Below, piece after piece: positions 1 to 8,942 of a stretch of DNA of 64,000 bases; the first letter of the stretch is position 1, and each line of letters begins with the position of its first letter. Source of the stretch: Alloprevotella sp. Lung230 (lineage in GTDB: Bacteria; Bacteroidota; Bacteroidia; Bacteroidales; Bacteroidaceae). The stretch is from assembly GCF_014385435.1 (NCBI RefSeq), contig NZ_JACSUD010000009.1, positions 1 through 64,000 on the forward strand. Reading direction: 5' to 3'. Both the position numbers and the translations under genes were made by a program. Under the pieces are notes generated by a model. That model was not told the origin of the DNA. It saw only the letters and a program-made list of their open reading frames with translations, and did no database searches.

Positions 1-843
1 TATATCGCAAACTGCGAGTATTCATCGTTTACTGTGTGGACTACCAGGGTATCTAATCCTGTTTGATACCCACACTTTCGAGCCTCAGCGTCAGTTACAC
101 CCCGGACACCTGCCTTCGCGATCGGAGTTCATCGTGATATCTAAGCATTTCACCGCTACACCACGAGTTCCAGCATCCCTGTGTGCACTCAAGACCACCA
201 GTTTCAACGGCATCGTATGGTTGAGCCACACTCTTTAACCGCTGACTTAACAGTCCGCCTACGCTCCCTTTAAACCCAATAAATCCGGATAACGCCTGGA
301 CCTTCCGTATTACCGCGGCTGCTGGCACGGAATTAGCCGGTCCTTTTTCTGATGGTACATTCTTTCCAGGGACACGTCCCCGTCGTTATTCCCAACTAAA
401 AGCAGTTTACAACCCGGAGGGCCGTCATCCTGCACGCTACTTGGCTGGTTCAGACTTTCGTCCATTGACCAATATTCCTCACTGCTGCCTCCCGTAGGAG
501 TTTGGACCGTGTCTCAGTTCCAATGTGGGGGACCTTCCTCTCAGAACCCCTACTGATCGATGGCTAGGTGGGCCGTTACCCCGCCTACTACCTAATCAGA
601 CGCATCGCCATCACATACCAATAAATCTTTGGTTTAGTGTCCATGCGGACATTAAACAACATCAGGTATTAATCTTACTTTCGCAAGGCTATCCCTGAGT
701 ATGTGGTAGGTTCGATACGCGTTACGCACCCGTGCGCCGGTCGCCGGCACAGAAAGCAAGCTTTCTGCCCGCTGCCCCTCGACTTGCATGTGTTAAGCCT
801 GTAGCTAGCGTTCATCCTGAGCCAGGATCAAACTCTTCATTGT
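1..843 (-). rRNA. 16S ribosomal RNA, 5' half (truncated by window start)
   Basis: The reverse complement begins with the canonical 16S start (AGAGTTTGATCCTGGCTCAG, near 838-818) and contains the bacterial CCTACGGGAGGCAGCAG block near 480-500. The 785/806 universal priming region lies near 39-58, so about the first 840 nt of the molecule are present and the 3' half lies before base 1. The exact mature 5' end is estimated from family knowledge. The V1-V2 sequence looks like Bacteroidales. The gene reads out of the window on the minus strand behind the promoter at 1074-1105, with a leader of about 220 nt. Confidence 0.98.
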
Positions 844-1073
844 AAATATAATAAGTTGTTTGTTTATCTGTTTGTCAGGATGCCGTATCTTGAATCTATA
901 GAATTGACGTTTGCAATGCCTCCCCTAAAAGGGAATTTCATTACCCAAGCATTTAACAATAAATGCTCTGTTGTTTCTTGTACTTCTTGATTCGTTTATG
1001 TAAATAAGTCAAAGTTCAATCGCAATTCATAGAGAAAACTCAGCAACTAAGGCTTCGTTCCCGATTGCGAGTG

Positions 1074-1105
1074 CAAAGGTAGCACAAAAGTCTATACGGA
1101 CCAAA
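1074..1105 (-). promoter_or_regulatory. rRNA operon promoter, Bacteroidota consensus
   Basis: Read on the minus strand, TTTG is followed by 20 bases and then TACCTTTG. This matches the Bacteroidota housekeeping-sigma consensus TTTG-N19/20-TAnnTTTG. It lies about 230 bp upstream of the 16S 5' end and downstream of the nucleoside phosphorylase terminator, so it can drive the rRNA operon independently. The rest of the gap 844-1249 holds only the rRNA leader and that terminator. Confidence 0.8.
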
Positions 1106-1199
1106 CGTTTTCAAGGAAATATTAGAAAAAACATCCCTTCTCTTTATTTTTGCAGTATAGAGATGACAAGAAGAGAGCTTAACTCTACTATAAGAATAG

Positions 1200-1240
1200 A
1201 AAAGTGTGATTTCCCTCACAATGAGAAAAACCACACTTTT
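1200..1240 (-). terminator. Terminator after the nucleoside phosphorylase gene
   Basis: On the minus strand AAAAGTGTG and its complement CACACTTTT bracket an inner CTCA/TGAG stem. This makes an A/T-flanked hairpin just after the stop codon of the gene at 1250. It closes the lon-to-phosphorylase operon before the rRNA promoter. Confidence 0.65.
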
Positions 1241-1249
1241 ATATGAACA

Positions 1250-2131
1250 TTAGATGCGCTCCAACACCAGTTGTATCAATGTGTCAATGGAGTTTTTATA
1301 GTTCGGATTGGCCTTGCCCGCCACACGATTGGCCACGACCATGCAGCAAGTCATCGCTTTATGCCCCATCAGTGCGGAAAGTCCTGCGAGCGCACTACTC
1401 TCCATCTCAAAATTCGTGATGGATAATTCGCCATGACGGAAGGCCATAATTTTCTCATTGGCTTGTGGATCAGCCAGTGGCAAGCGAAGCCGACGTCCTT
1501 GTGGCCCATAGAATCCACCACATGCAATAGTTACCCCTCTCACCATATCATCTTGAGCAATACGCTCCAGCAACTCCAAGTTGTTGTCGATACAATAAGG
1601 GTGAGCGATGCACTGTGTGCCTTTCCAGTCCATGGCCTCTAAAAAGGACTTTTCAAACTCGAGGTCGCAGACTTCATTGCGCCCATCGTAGAAATTGAGC
1701 AGACCATCAAAGCCAAGACTTTTTCGAGAGGCTATAAACGTCCCTTCAGGGCAGTGAGGTTGAAGCCCTCCACAGGTACCAAGGCGTACCAACTCCAATT
1801 GACGAAACTGTTGAGATTCGGTGCGCGTGTGAAAATCGATATTGGCCAACGCATCAAGCTCATTGATCACAATATCAATATTGTCACACCCAATCCCCGT
1901 AGAAATCACAGAAAGGCGCTTCCCTTTGTAAGTGCCCGTAATGGTACGAAACTCACGGCTTTCAACTTCGCATTCGCGCGTTTCAAAATGTTGCGCGACT
2001 AAGTTCACACGGCCCGGATCGCCTACGAGGATAATTTTATCCGCAATCTGTTCCGGACGAAGATGAAGATGGAAGATAGAACCATCAGCATTGAGAATCA
2101 GTTCTGATTCAGGAAAATGAAGATTACCCAT
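1250..2131 (-). CDS. Uridine phosphorylase-like nucleoside phosphorylase
   Basis: This 293-residue cytosolic protein of the PNP/UDP phosphorylase superfamily should cleave a (deoxy)ribonucleoside with phosphate for base salvage. It has the phosphate-site motif GDPGR near residue 38, the strand TGIGCDN near residue 98, a central GTCGGLQ, and FEMESSAL near residue 243, which in the family contacts the ribose. Uridine is the best guess for the substrate; a purine or mixed specificity cannot be excluded. It is the last gene of the minus-strand run that begins at lon, 77 bp after the PD40 gene, and is followed directly by a hairpin terminator. Confidence 0.85.
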   Translation of the reverse strand: MGNLHFPESELILNADGSIFHLHLRPEQIADKIILVGDPGRVNLVAQHFETRECEVESREFRTITGTYKGKRLSVISTGIGCDNIDIVINELDALANIDFHTRTESQQFRQLELVRLGTCGGLQPHCPEGTFIASRKSLGFDGLLNFYDGRNEVCDLEFEKSFLEAMDWKGTQCIAHPYCIDNNLELLERIAQDDMVRGVTIACGGFYGPQGRRLRLPLADPQANEKIMAFRHGELSITNFEMESSALAGLSALMGHKAMTCCMVVANRVAGKANPNYKNSIDTLIQLVLERI

Positions 2132-2208
2132 GACAATTTATAATTTAAGGTTTATATCGGCTCTTGAATTGCAGTAGAGAAATGACTACTATACTATAAG
2201 AGAGCGTA

Positions 2209-3459
2209 TTATTGGAGTTCAATTTTTCGAATAGCCTTCGCCATTTCGCGCAACTGGTTGTTCAGTTGTGCAATTTGGATTTCAAGTTGGCGGAGTTCTT
2301 GTGCCATCCGTTCTGTGCGCATTTCCCCATAGTCGCGCTGCAAAGCCTCACGTCGCTTGATGAATTGTGCCAACTGCTGTTGTTGTTTGTACCAAACCAG
2401 CGCTTGCTTTCTTGCTTGATCGTTCTGAAAGTCCGCAAGATTTGTACAAACTCGTTCGTCATTGAGCACAAAGCGAAAATCCGCGAAATCTGAGATGGAG
2501 GAGTTTTGCAAAGCCTTACGCCGTACTTGTGCTTCGTTGATGTCTCGTTCATGCCCCACCTGCGTATCAGCAATGCAGGAAATCTGAGCCGCACGCAGAA
2601 GGCTGTCTGTGGGCATAGAGGCTACATCATAAACATTTCGCTCGGTGTTGGGCAAAAAGGTGTAAAGACAAACCTTTCCTACCGGCTGCCGGCGATCGGT
2701 GGCAAAGTAACCCATCCCACTCCCTTCGTCAATGAGGTAAAGATAGTCATTGGCCGGAGAATTGAAAGGCATTCCGATGTTGGCAGGACGCACATACTGG
2801 CGGGTCTCCGGATTGTATCTGGTCACAAAGATATCATATCCTCCTACGCTCTCAGGTCCTTCTGCCGCAAAGTAGAGTGTGGTCCCATCAGAAAGCAGAT
2901 AAGGCATATCAGCCTGTGCAAAAGTGCTGTCGATTCCCTCCAACGGACGAGGTTTTTCCCAGCCATTAGCCGAACGATAGGCAGACTGCAAGCGCAAAGT
3001 ACCACCGGGAGCGGAGAGAGAACTGATAGCAGCGGTTTCCAAAGGATTGATATAAGTGCCCACTCCGAGTTGTATGCCCCGCATAGGATCACTTCGAAAC
3101 AAAGAAGCGGTAGACACCAGTCGTCCGGCATCCGTAGAAAGGCGTAGCACACTCAGCAGTTGCACCTTATCCACGACGACACTATCTATAAAAACTACAC
3201 GCTCCGTGTTGGACAAGAAGTCGGCAGCTCGCTCCATCTTTCGCGCCTCCACCAGAAGTGAGTCACGGCGAGTGAGCGGTGCTGCTTTCACAGCCATCTC
3301 GTGCAAGATTTGAGCCGCAGTCGTGAAGTCATAGCGCGCTATGCACTCGGTCAGTGTCGGCTTAGGAAGTGCGGGACGCACTATACGCTTGCGCTGAGCA
3401 GAGAGACTCAACACGCCCAAAATCACAGCAGAAAGGAGAAAAAAGGTCCGTTTTTTCAT
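2209..3459 (-). CDS. Secreted PD40 beta-propeller-like protein
   Basis: A signal peptide (MKKRTFFLLSAVILGVLSLS, then AQ) sends the protein to the periplasm or outer membrane. The middle part (about residues 150-290) has short WD40-like/PD40 repeats such as GGYDIFVTRYN, as seen in the OmpA-associated PD40 proteins of Bacteroidota. The last 90 residues are a charged coiled coil rich in Gln, Arg and Glu. The open frame extends four codons upstream to a TTG, but I choose the ATG at 3459 because it begins the typical signal peptide. No OmpA domain is present, so any peptidoglycan link is unproven. It lies 15 bp behind the MBL hydrolase gene. Confidence 0.75.
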   Translation of the reverse strand: MKKRTFFLLSAVILGVLSLSAQRKRIVRPALPKPTLTECIARYDFTTAAQILHEMAVKAAPLTRRDSLLVEARKMERAADFLSNTERVVFIDSVVVDKVQLLSVLRLSTDAGRLVSTASLFRSDPMRGIQLGVGTYINPLETAAISSLSAPGGTLRLQSAYRSANGWEKPRPLEGIDSTFAQADMPYLLSDGTTLYFAAEGPESVGGYDIFVTRYNPETRQYVRPANIGMPFNSPANDYLYLIDEGSGMGYFATDRRQPVGKVCLYTFLPNTERNVYDVASMPTDSLLRAAQISCIADTQVGHERDINEAQVRRKALQNSSISDFADFRFVLNDERVCTNLADFQNDQARKQALVWYKQQQQLAQFIKRREALQRDYGEMRTERMAQELRQLEIQIAQLNNQLREMAKAIRKIELQ

Positions 3460-3474
3460 AAGCGCAGACAAGGA

Positions 3475-4116
3475 TTAAAGGTAAGGATTGTGGACACGCT
3501 CATAACCAATGGTGGTGGGCTCACCATGACCGCTGTAAACCACGACATCATCTGGAAGAGTGAGCACCCGAGCGCGTAATGAAGTAATCAGACTTTCGAG
3601 ATTTCCTCCGGGAAGGTCGCAACGGCCGATGTTGGCACGAAACAGACTATCGCCGGCAAATAGCACCTTTTCTTCAGCACAATAGAAACAGCAGCCCCCC
3701 GGCGTATGCCCAGGGGTAGAGATTACACGAAATTCGTGTTCTCCCACCTGCACTGTATCTCCTCCTTCGAGCAATCGCACCGGAGTTGGGAGGTCGAAAG
3801 GCACACCTCGCCGCAGAAAAGCCACCATATCCGAAGCCGACCGCTGATAGTTTTCCAGCTCATCGATGTGTATCTCCACACCAACGCCAAAAGTATCACT
3901 TGCCCATTGGCATCCCAACACATGGTCGAAATGCCCATGAGTGTTGAGTAAGCACGTCACACGCAGTTGCCGGCTGCGGACATATTCTAAAATGGCTTCG
4001 CGCTCCTCGGCATAAAGTGCCCCACAGTCAATAATCGCGGCCTCGTGCGTGTCATCGGAGACCACATAGGTGTTCTCCTCCACCATATTAACAGGAAATA
4101 CTTGAATGTTCAACAT
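3475..4116 (-). CDS. MBL-fold hydrolase, glyoxalase II-like
   Basis: This 213-residue metallo-beta-lactamase-fold hydrolase has the metal-binding signature THGHFDH near residue 60, the next ligand in STPGHTPGG near residue 133, the bridging Asp in FAGDSLF near residue 155, and SGHGEPT near the end. The size and layout fit the short hydroxyacylglutathione hydrolase-like group (YcbL type), which lacks the full glutathione-binding C-terminal domain of GloB. The substrate is therefore an unspecified thioester or ester. It sits 4 bp after rsmG in a tight operon. Confidence 0.85.
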   Translation of the reverse strand: MLNIQVFPVNMVEENTYVVSDDTHEAAIIDCGALYAEEREAILEYVRSRQLRVTCLLNTHGHFDHVLGCQWASDTFGVGVEIHIDELENYQRSASDMVAFLRRGVPFDLPTPVRLLEGGDTVQVGEHEFRVISTPGHTPGGCCFYCAEEKVLFAGDSLFRANIGRCDLPGGNLESLITSLRARVLTLPDDVVVYSGHGEPTTIGYERVHNPYL

Positions 4117-4120
4117 ATCC

Positions 4121-4741
4121 TTATAATGTTACATAGGCAACTTTCTTCGTTTCAAAAAACTCGTTTTGAAAATGCGAAGACAGCGTCCAAACCTCTGAGC
4201 AATGTTTGAAAGGTTGCATCTCTGCCTGAATGTCACCACCTTTGAGACAAATGACCCCATTGGGCAGGGAGTTACGCTGCACGTGATGCACATTCTTTTT
4301 GATGAGTCTTACCAAATCGCTCATCTGCATCACAGCTCGGCTCACGACAAAGTCATATTTGTCCTTCACCTCCATCACGTTTTTGTGCGAGCAGACCACA
4401 TTTTTCAATCCGATGGCTTCGGCCACTGCTGCCGCCACTTTCACTTTTTTCCCGATGGAGTCGACCAAATGAAACCGCACTTCGGGAAACAATATGGCCA
4501 AAGGAATACCGGGAAATCCGCCTCCGGTGCCTACGTCCATCACCATCGTCTCGGGACGGAAACGAATGACTTTGGCTATACCCAAGGAGTGGAGCACATG
4601 ATGGGGATAAAGGTTGTCGATATCTTTGCGCGAAATGACATTGATTTTAGCATTCCAGTCACGATAGAGCGCATCAAGAGCAGCAAACTGTTCGCGCTGT
4701 TGTGCCGTGAGATGGGGGAAGTATTGGAGAAGTTCGTCCAT
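4121..4741 (-). CDS. rsmG: 16S rRNA (guanine527-N7)-methyltransferase RsmG
   Basis: A SAM-dependent methyltransferase of the GidB family that modifies G527 in the 530 loop of 16S rRNA. It shows NAKINVISRKD near residue 30, HHVLHSLG near residue 50, and the SAM loop VMDVGTGGGFPGIPLA near residue 68. I chose the ATG at 4741 (206 residues) over the longer frame to 4783, because the family starts a few residues before the conserved YFPHLT and because the extension runs through a sequence resembling a MITE end (4771-4790). It lies in the lon-rooted minus operon. Confidence 0.92.
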   Translation of the reverse strand: MDELLQYFPHLTAQQREQFAALDALYRDWNAKINVISRKDIDNLYPHHVLHSLGIAKVIRFRPETMVMDVGTGGGFPGIPLAILFPEVRFHLVDSIGKKVKVAAAVAEAIGLKNVVCSHKNVMEVKDKYDFVVSRAVMQMSDLVRLIKKNVHHVQRNSLPNGVICLKGGDIQAEMQPFKHCSEVWTLSSHFQNEFFETKKVAYVTL

Positions 4742-4818
4742 ACTGCAAATGATGAAATCAGGAATACCTGAGTAGGTATTCAAAATAAACCGTAGTTACC
4801 TTAGTCGTAAACACCCGC

Positions 4819-6258
4819 TTATGCTTCGGCTTTACCAGCACCTTTGTTCGATCCGCGGCTACGAGAGCCACGGCGTGCTCGCTGTTGCCCTGCGGGTTTC
4901 TTGGCATCATGAGCGTGGGAATGAACCACTTTGCCGGCACTGCCTCCCTTGCGCGAATCGCGGCTACGACTGGAATGTCCCTTGCCGCCACGACCTCCGC
5001 GCTGTCCGTCACGAGGCACTTCTTCCGGCTCTTTGCAACCTTCGGGGAGGGGATTGCGGGGGAGTTTCTTTTCGAGCAGGCGCTCTATTTTCGAGAGAGG
5101 GTAACGGTCCTTTTCGCCGATGAGGGTGATGGCACGCCCTTCGCGGCCGGCACGAGCAGTGCGTCCGATGCGATGTACGTAGTCCTCCGGATCGCGTGGT
5201 GCATCGTAGTTGATAACCATTTTGATATCGTCGATGTCGATGCCACGACTCACGATATCGGTGGCGATGAGCATATCGATTTTGCGCTGTTTGAAGCCCA
5301 ACATCACCTCGTCGCGCTCCGCTTGATCCAAATCAGAGTGCATGGCCGCACAGTTGAAGCCTTTGCGTTTGAGGATGACGTTCAGTTCCTTGACACGCTG
5401 TTTGGAAGAGACAAACACGATGACGCGTTCGGGCGGTTGCTCGGCAAAGATATGCTTGAGAATGGGCGTCTTGTCGCCATCTCGGCAAACATAAAGGCTC
5501 TGGTCAATCTTCTCTGCAGGTTTCGACACCGCAATTTTCACTTCCACAGGGTCGTGCATCACCTCCTTGGCCATCTTTGCGATTTCGGCCGGCATCGTCG
5601 CCGAGAAGAGGATGGTCTGACGCTCTTGGGGGAGTTCTTTGATAATCGTCTTGATATCGTCAAAAAATCCCATGTCAAGCATGCGGTCGGCCTCGTCCAG
5701 AATGAGGTGAGTGGTGCGCGAGAGGTCGAGATTGCCCAGTTGGAGGTGGGAAATCAAGCGTCCTGGGGTGGCTACAATAATATCCGCCCCCTTGGCAAAG
5801 GCTTTGCGTTCTTGTTCAAAACGAATGCCGTCGTTGCCGCCATAGACCGCGACTCCATTGGTATGAGTGTAGTAAGCAAAACCTTGGAGCGCTTGGTCGA
5901 TTTGTTGAGCAAGTTCACGCGTCGGTGCCATAATGAGGCAGTTCACCGCATCTTCTGCGTGCGGTTCGTTTTGTAGCAGAGAGAGCATCGGCAACAGATA
6001 AGCCGCGGTCTTCCCCGTTCCCGTTTGCGCAATACCGATGAGGTCGCGTCCTTCAAGAATGTGGGGAATGCACCGGCCTTGCACTGGTGTGCACTTCTCA
6101 AAACGCATGTCCCAAAGCGCATCAAGCACATCGTCGCTGAGATCGAGGTCTTCAAAATAGACGATCTCCTCAGCGGGAGGTGTTGCCGTGTCTATCGTAT
6201 CGGGAGTGACGTTTTCCACTGTGGACGACGCCGTCTGTTGAGGTTCGGAGTTGTTCAT
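4819..6258 (-). CDS. DEAD-box RNA helicase, RhlE-like
   Basis: An ATP-dependent RNA helicase of 479 residues, acting in ribosome assembly or RNA turnover by family analogy. Motifs appear in order: the Q motif with CTPVQ near residue 57, Walker A AQTGTGKT near residue 77, PTRELAQQ, TPGR, DEAD near residue 186, SAT, and the C-terminal RIGRTARAG near residue 365. The last 80 residues are a basic low-complexity tail rich in Gly, Arg, Ser and Lys (RGGRGGKG type), common in RhlE-group proteins and likely to bind RNA. An acidic, Thr-rich stretch of about 30 residues precedes the core. Confidence 0.92.
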   Translation of the reverse strand: MNNSEPQQTASSTVENVTPDTIDTATPPAEEIVYFEDLDLSDDVLDALWDMRFEKCTPVQGRCIPHILEGRDLIGIAQTGTGKTAAYLLPMLSLLQNEPHAEDAVNCLIMAPTRELAQQIDQALQGFAYYTHTNGVAVYGGNDGIRFEQERKAFAKGADIIVATPGRLISHLQLGNLDLSRTTHLILDEADRMLDMGFFDDIKTIIKELPQERQTILFSATMPAEIAKMAKEVMHDPVEVKIAVSKPAEKIDQSLYVCRDGDKTPILKHIFAEQPPERVIVFVSSKQRVKELNVILKRKGFNCAAMHSDLDQAERDEVMLGFKQRKIDMLIATDIVSRGIDIDDIKMVINYDAPRDPEDYVHRIGRTARAGREGRAITLIGEKDRYPLSKIERLLEKKLPRNPLPEGCKEPEEVPRDGQRGGRGGKGHSSRSRDSRKGGSAGKVVHSHAHDAKKPAGQQRARRGSRSRGSNKGAGKAEA

Positions 6259-6282
6259 ATATAATATGGTGTAGGAGTGTTC

Positions 6283-7746
6283 TTATTGAGGAGTTCTTCG
6301 GTAAAATCCGAAGGCCACAAAGGCAAAGAGGATATTGGGCATCCACACCGAAATGCCGGCCGGAAAACCGGCGTTGATAGCAAACGAAGCCGCAATGGTC
6401 TGAAGGAGGATGTAGGTGAAAGTGAGGGCCAGGCCGATACCGATGCTCGTGCCCATGCCGCCTTTGCGCTTCTCGATGGAGATGGACACACCGATGAGTG
6501 TGAGGATAAAAGCCGCCATCGGAGTGGCAAAGCGCTTGTGATAGGCCACTTCAAAAGTGCTCAACCCAGCAGATCCACGCAAACGCTGGCGATCGATGAA
6601 GGCACTGAGCTGCGGGAGGGTCATCGTCTCCTCCTGTCCTTTGATGTAGAAGAAGTCACTGGGCTCCATGAGCAAGGTGGTGTCGAGTTTTTCGCCCGAT
6701 TCGATTTTCTCTCGCGAGCCTTGCAAAGTGCGTATCGTGTAGCGGTGGAGCGTCCACGAGTTCTTGTGGTTGGCCAGGGTGTCGTATTGGATGGTTTCGG
6801 CAGTGAGGCGCGAAACTACCTTCTTTTCAGCCAGTTTGTCGAGCGAAAATCCGGAACCGGATTTCGTGCGGTTGTCGAAATGGGAGATGTAGGCCACCAC
6901 TCCCGTATCGACCTGCATCTGAATGTTGTCCGCCACATCGGTGACAAGGAGTTTCTTGGTGTATTTGTTTTCAAAACGCACACGAGCCACATTACCGTTG
7001 GGGATGACAAAAGCGCCAAACGCAAACGAAATTGCGGCGATGATGAGTGCGCCCAAGAGGTAGGGGCGCAGGAGGCGGTTGAAACTCATGCCTGCTGCCT
7101 TCATCGCGATAATCTCCGACTTGCCTGCCAGTCCTGTGGTGAAAAAGATAACGCCGATGAAAACAAACATCGGAGAAAGCATGTTGGCCAGGTCGGGGAT
7201 GAAGTTGGCATAATAGTCCAACCATATCTCGCGGGAGGTAGCTCCGCCGGTGGTGAGCTTGTCTATCTTCTCGTTGAAGTCAAAGATGATAGCAATCACT
7301 GTAAAGATGGCGATGAGGAACACATAAGTGGTGAGAAACTTGCCCAAGATGTAGCGGTCAATTCGCTTAAAACCGATGAGCCGAAGCAGGGCACGTCCAC
7401 TCCGGTGGAGCATGCGTCCCAACAGCAGCACCAAGAGCCATGGCAACCGCACCAGCCGCAGAAGCCAACGCAAAGTCCAATGGCGCAAGGGCGAAGAAAC
7501 TGCCTGTCCTTCTCGTTCGCCCGCGTCCAGTTCCCAAGCCTCGGCGGGGTCTTCGGTGTCGAGTTCCGAAGCGGTGGCTGCGGGGTTTTCGGTGTCGAAA
7601 ACCGCAGTTTCCGGCTCTGAGGTAGGATTTTCTACGTCTGAGGTAGGATTTTCCAACTCTGAAGTAGAGAGTGCCGTTTCCTGTACCATCCCCTCCTGGT
7701 CGGAGAAGGGGTGGGCGTTGTGTCGAGAAGTGGGCGTTTGATCCAT
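6283..7746 (-). CDS. LptF/LptG-family permease with unusual N-terminal extension
   Basis: Membrane subunit of the lipopolysaccharide export ABC transporter (YjgP/YjgQ family). The core begins near residue 125 (GFKRIDRYILGKF) with TM helices at about 138-156 and 180-205, a periplasmic beta-jellyroll region, and three C-terminal TM helices ending RRTPQ. Residues 1-110 are extra: an acidic Pro/Thr/Ser segment containing seven-residue repeats (NPTSDVE, NPTSEPE) coded by 21-bp DNA repeats, then a basic hydrophobic stretch. An alternative start at Met112 (7413) would give a normal-length protein. Which start is used cannot be told from sequence. Confidence 0.85.
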   Translation of the reverse strand: MDQTPTSRHNAHPFSDQEGMVQETALSTSELENPTSDVENPTSEPETAVFDTENPAATASELDTEDPAEAWELDAGEREGQAVSSPLRHWTLRWLLRLVRLPWLLVLLLGRMLHRSGRALLRLIGFKRIDRYILGKFLTTYVFLIAIFTVIAIIFDFNEKIDKLTTGGATSREIWLDYYANFIPDLANMLSPMFVFIGVIFFTTGLAGKSEIIAMKAAGMSFNRLLRPYLLGALIIAAISFAFGAFVIPNGNVARVRFENKYTKKLLVTDVADNIQMQVDTGVVAYISHFDNRTKSGSGFSLDKLAEKKVVSRLTAETIQYDTLANHKNSWTLHRYTIRTLQGSREKIESGEKLDTTLLMEPSDFFYIKGQEETMTLPQLSAFIDRQRLRGSAGLSTFEVAYHKRFATPMAAFILTLIGVSISIEKRKGGMGTSIGIGLALTFTYILLQTIAASFAINAGFPAGISVWMPNILFAFVAFGFYRRTPQ

Positions 7747-7763
7747 AAAGCAGGAGAGGAGGA

Positions 7764-8942
7764 TTAGAGACGAGTGGCCAGTTGCGGCATCACGCTGCGC
7801 TTCCAGTCGGCAAAGTCATTGGCAAGAATGTGCTCACGTGCCACGCGCACCAATTCGAGGTAGAACGCGAGATTGTGGATAGAAGCAATCTGCATGCCCA
7901 GCAATTCTTTAGCCTTGAACAAATGGTGCAGGTAAGCGCGTGTGTAAACGTGGTCGCAGGTGGCAGTGCCCAGAGGGTCGACGGGTGAAAAGTCCTTGGC
8001 CCACTTTGCATTGCGGAAATTGATGATGCCTTCCCAAGTAAAGATTTGTGCATTGCGGCCATTGCGCGTGGGCATCACGCAGTCAAACATATCAACACCA
8101 CGCTCAATCCCTTCGAGGATGTTCATAGGAGTACCTACCCCCATCAGATAACGAGGACGGTCGGTGGGAAGGATTTCATTGACCACCTCAATCATTTCAT
8201 ACATCTTCTCCGCCGGTTCTCCTACGGCCAGTCCACCGATGGCATAGCCTTCAGCATCTTTTTCGGCCATGAAGTGCGCACTCTCACGGCGTAAGTCGGA
8301 ATAAACACAGCCCTGTACGATGGGGAAAAGCGCCTGATGATAGCCGTACTTTTCCTCTGTTTCGGAAAATCGACGGATGCAGCGTTCCAACCAGCGATGG
8401 GTCAGGTCAAGACTTTTGCGGGCATAAGCGTAATCGGCTGTACCGGGAGGACACTCATCAAATGCCATCATGATGTCGGCACCAATAGTACGCTCGGTAT
8501 CCATCACATTTTCAGGCGTAAAGAAGTGTTTTGAGCCATCAATATGGCTACGAAATTCGCAGCCTTCCTCACGAAGCTTGCGAATGCCCGTGAGCGAGAA
8601 CACTTGGAAGCCTCCGCTGTCGGTGAGCATTGGCCGCGAAAAGCCATTAAACTTGTGCAGCCCACCCGCTGCTTCGAGTACTTCCAGTCCGGGACGCAGA
8701 TAGAGGTGGTAGGTATTGCCCAAGATGATTTGCGCTTTCACCTCGTTCAGAATTTCATGGGTGTGTACGCCTTTCACTGTGCCCAGCGTGCCGACAGGCA
8801 TAAATATAGGCGTCTGAATCTGCCCATGATCGGTGGTGATCAGTCCGGCACGTGCTTGGCTGCTTGTGTCGTTGTGTTGCAGTTCAAAAAAGCGACCTTC
8901 TTTGCGCCAAGTGGGACGAAGGGAAAGGTTATTTTGCGCCAT
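7764..8942 (-). CDS. tgt: Queuine/preQ1 tRNA-ribosyltransferase
   Basis: Exchanges guanine-34 for preQ1 in tRNAs with GUN anticodons. Motifs: MPVGTLGTVKG near residue 42, GNTYHLYLRPG near residue 70, TDSGGFQVFSL with a catalytic Asp near residue 103, MAFDECPPG near residue 157, GGLAVGEP near residue 230, and the nucleophile region FDCVMPTRNGRNAQ near residue 275. The usual zinc cluster CxCxxC before RAYL is not there: the region reads GTATCDHVYTRAYL, with a single Cys. The start at 8942 gives 392 residues and overlaps the end of lon by 14 bp; the longer frame to 9035 lies inside lon. Confidence 0.95.
   Translation of the reverse strand: MAQNNLSLRPTWRKEGRFFELQHNDTSSQARAGLITTDHGQIQTPIFMPVGTLGTVKGVHTHEILNEVKAQIILGNTYHLYLRPGLEVLEAAGGLHKFNGFSRPMLTDSGGFQVFSLTGIRKLREEGCEFRSHIDGSKHFFTPENVMDTERTIGADIMMAFDECPPGTADYAYARKSLDLTHRWLERCIRRFSETEEKYGYHQALFPIVQGCVYSDLRRESAHFMAEKDAEGYAIGGLAVGEPAEKMYEMIEVVNEILPTDRPRYLMGVGTPMNILEGIERGVDMFDCVMPTRNGRNAQIFTWEGIINFRNAKWAKDFSPVDPLGTATCDHVYTRAYLHHLFKAKELLGMQIASIHNLAFYLELVRVAREHILANDFADWKRSVMPQLATRL

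Noticed and set aside
95-328. 77-residue frame inside the 16S gene
   Set aside because: It is complementary to rRNA sequence.
6277-7620. 447-residue frame antisense to the LptF/LptG-type gene
   Set aside because: The permease frame has clear TM segments and family motifs; the antisense frame does not.
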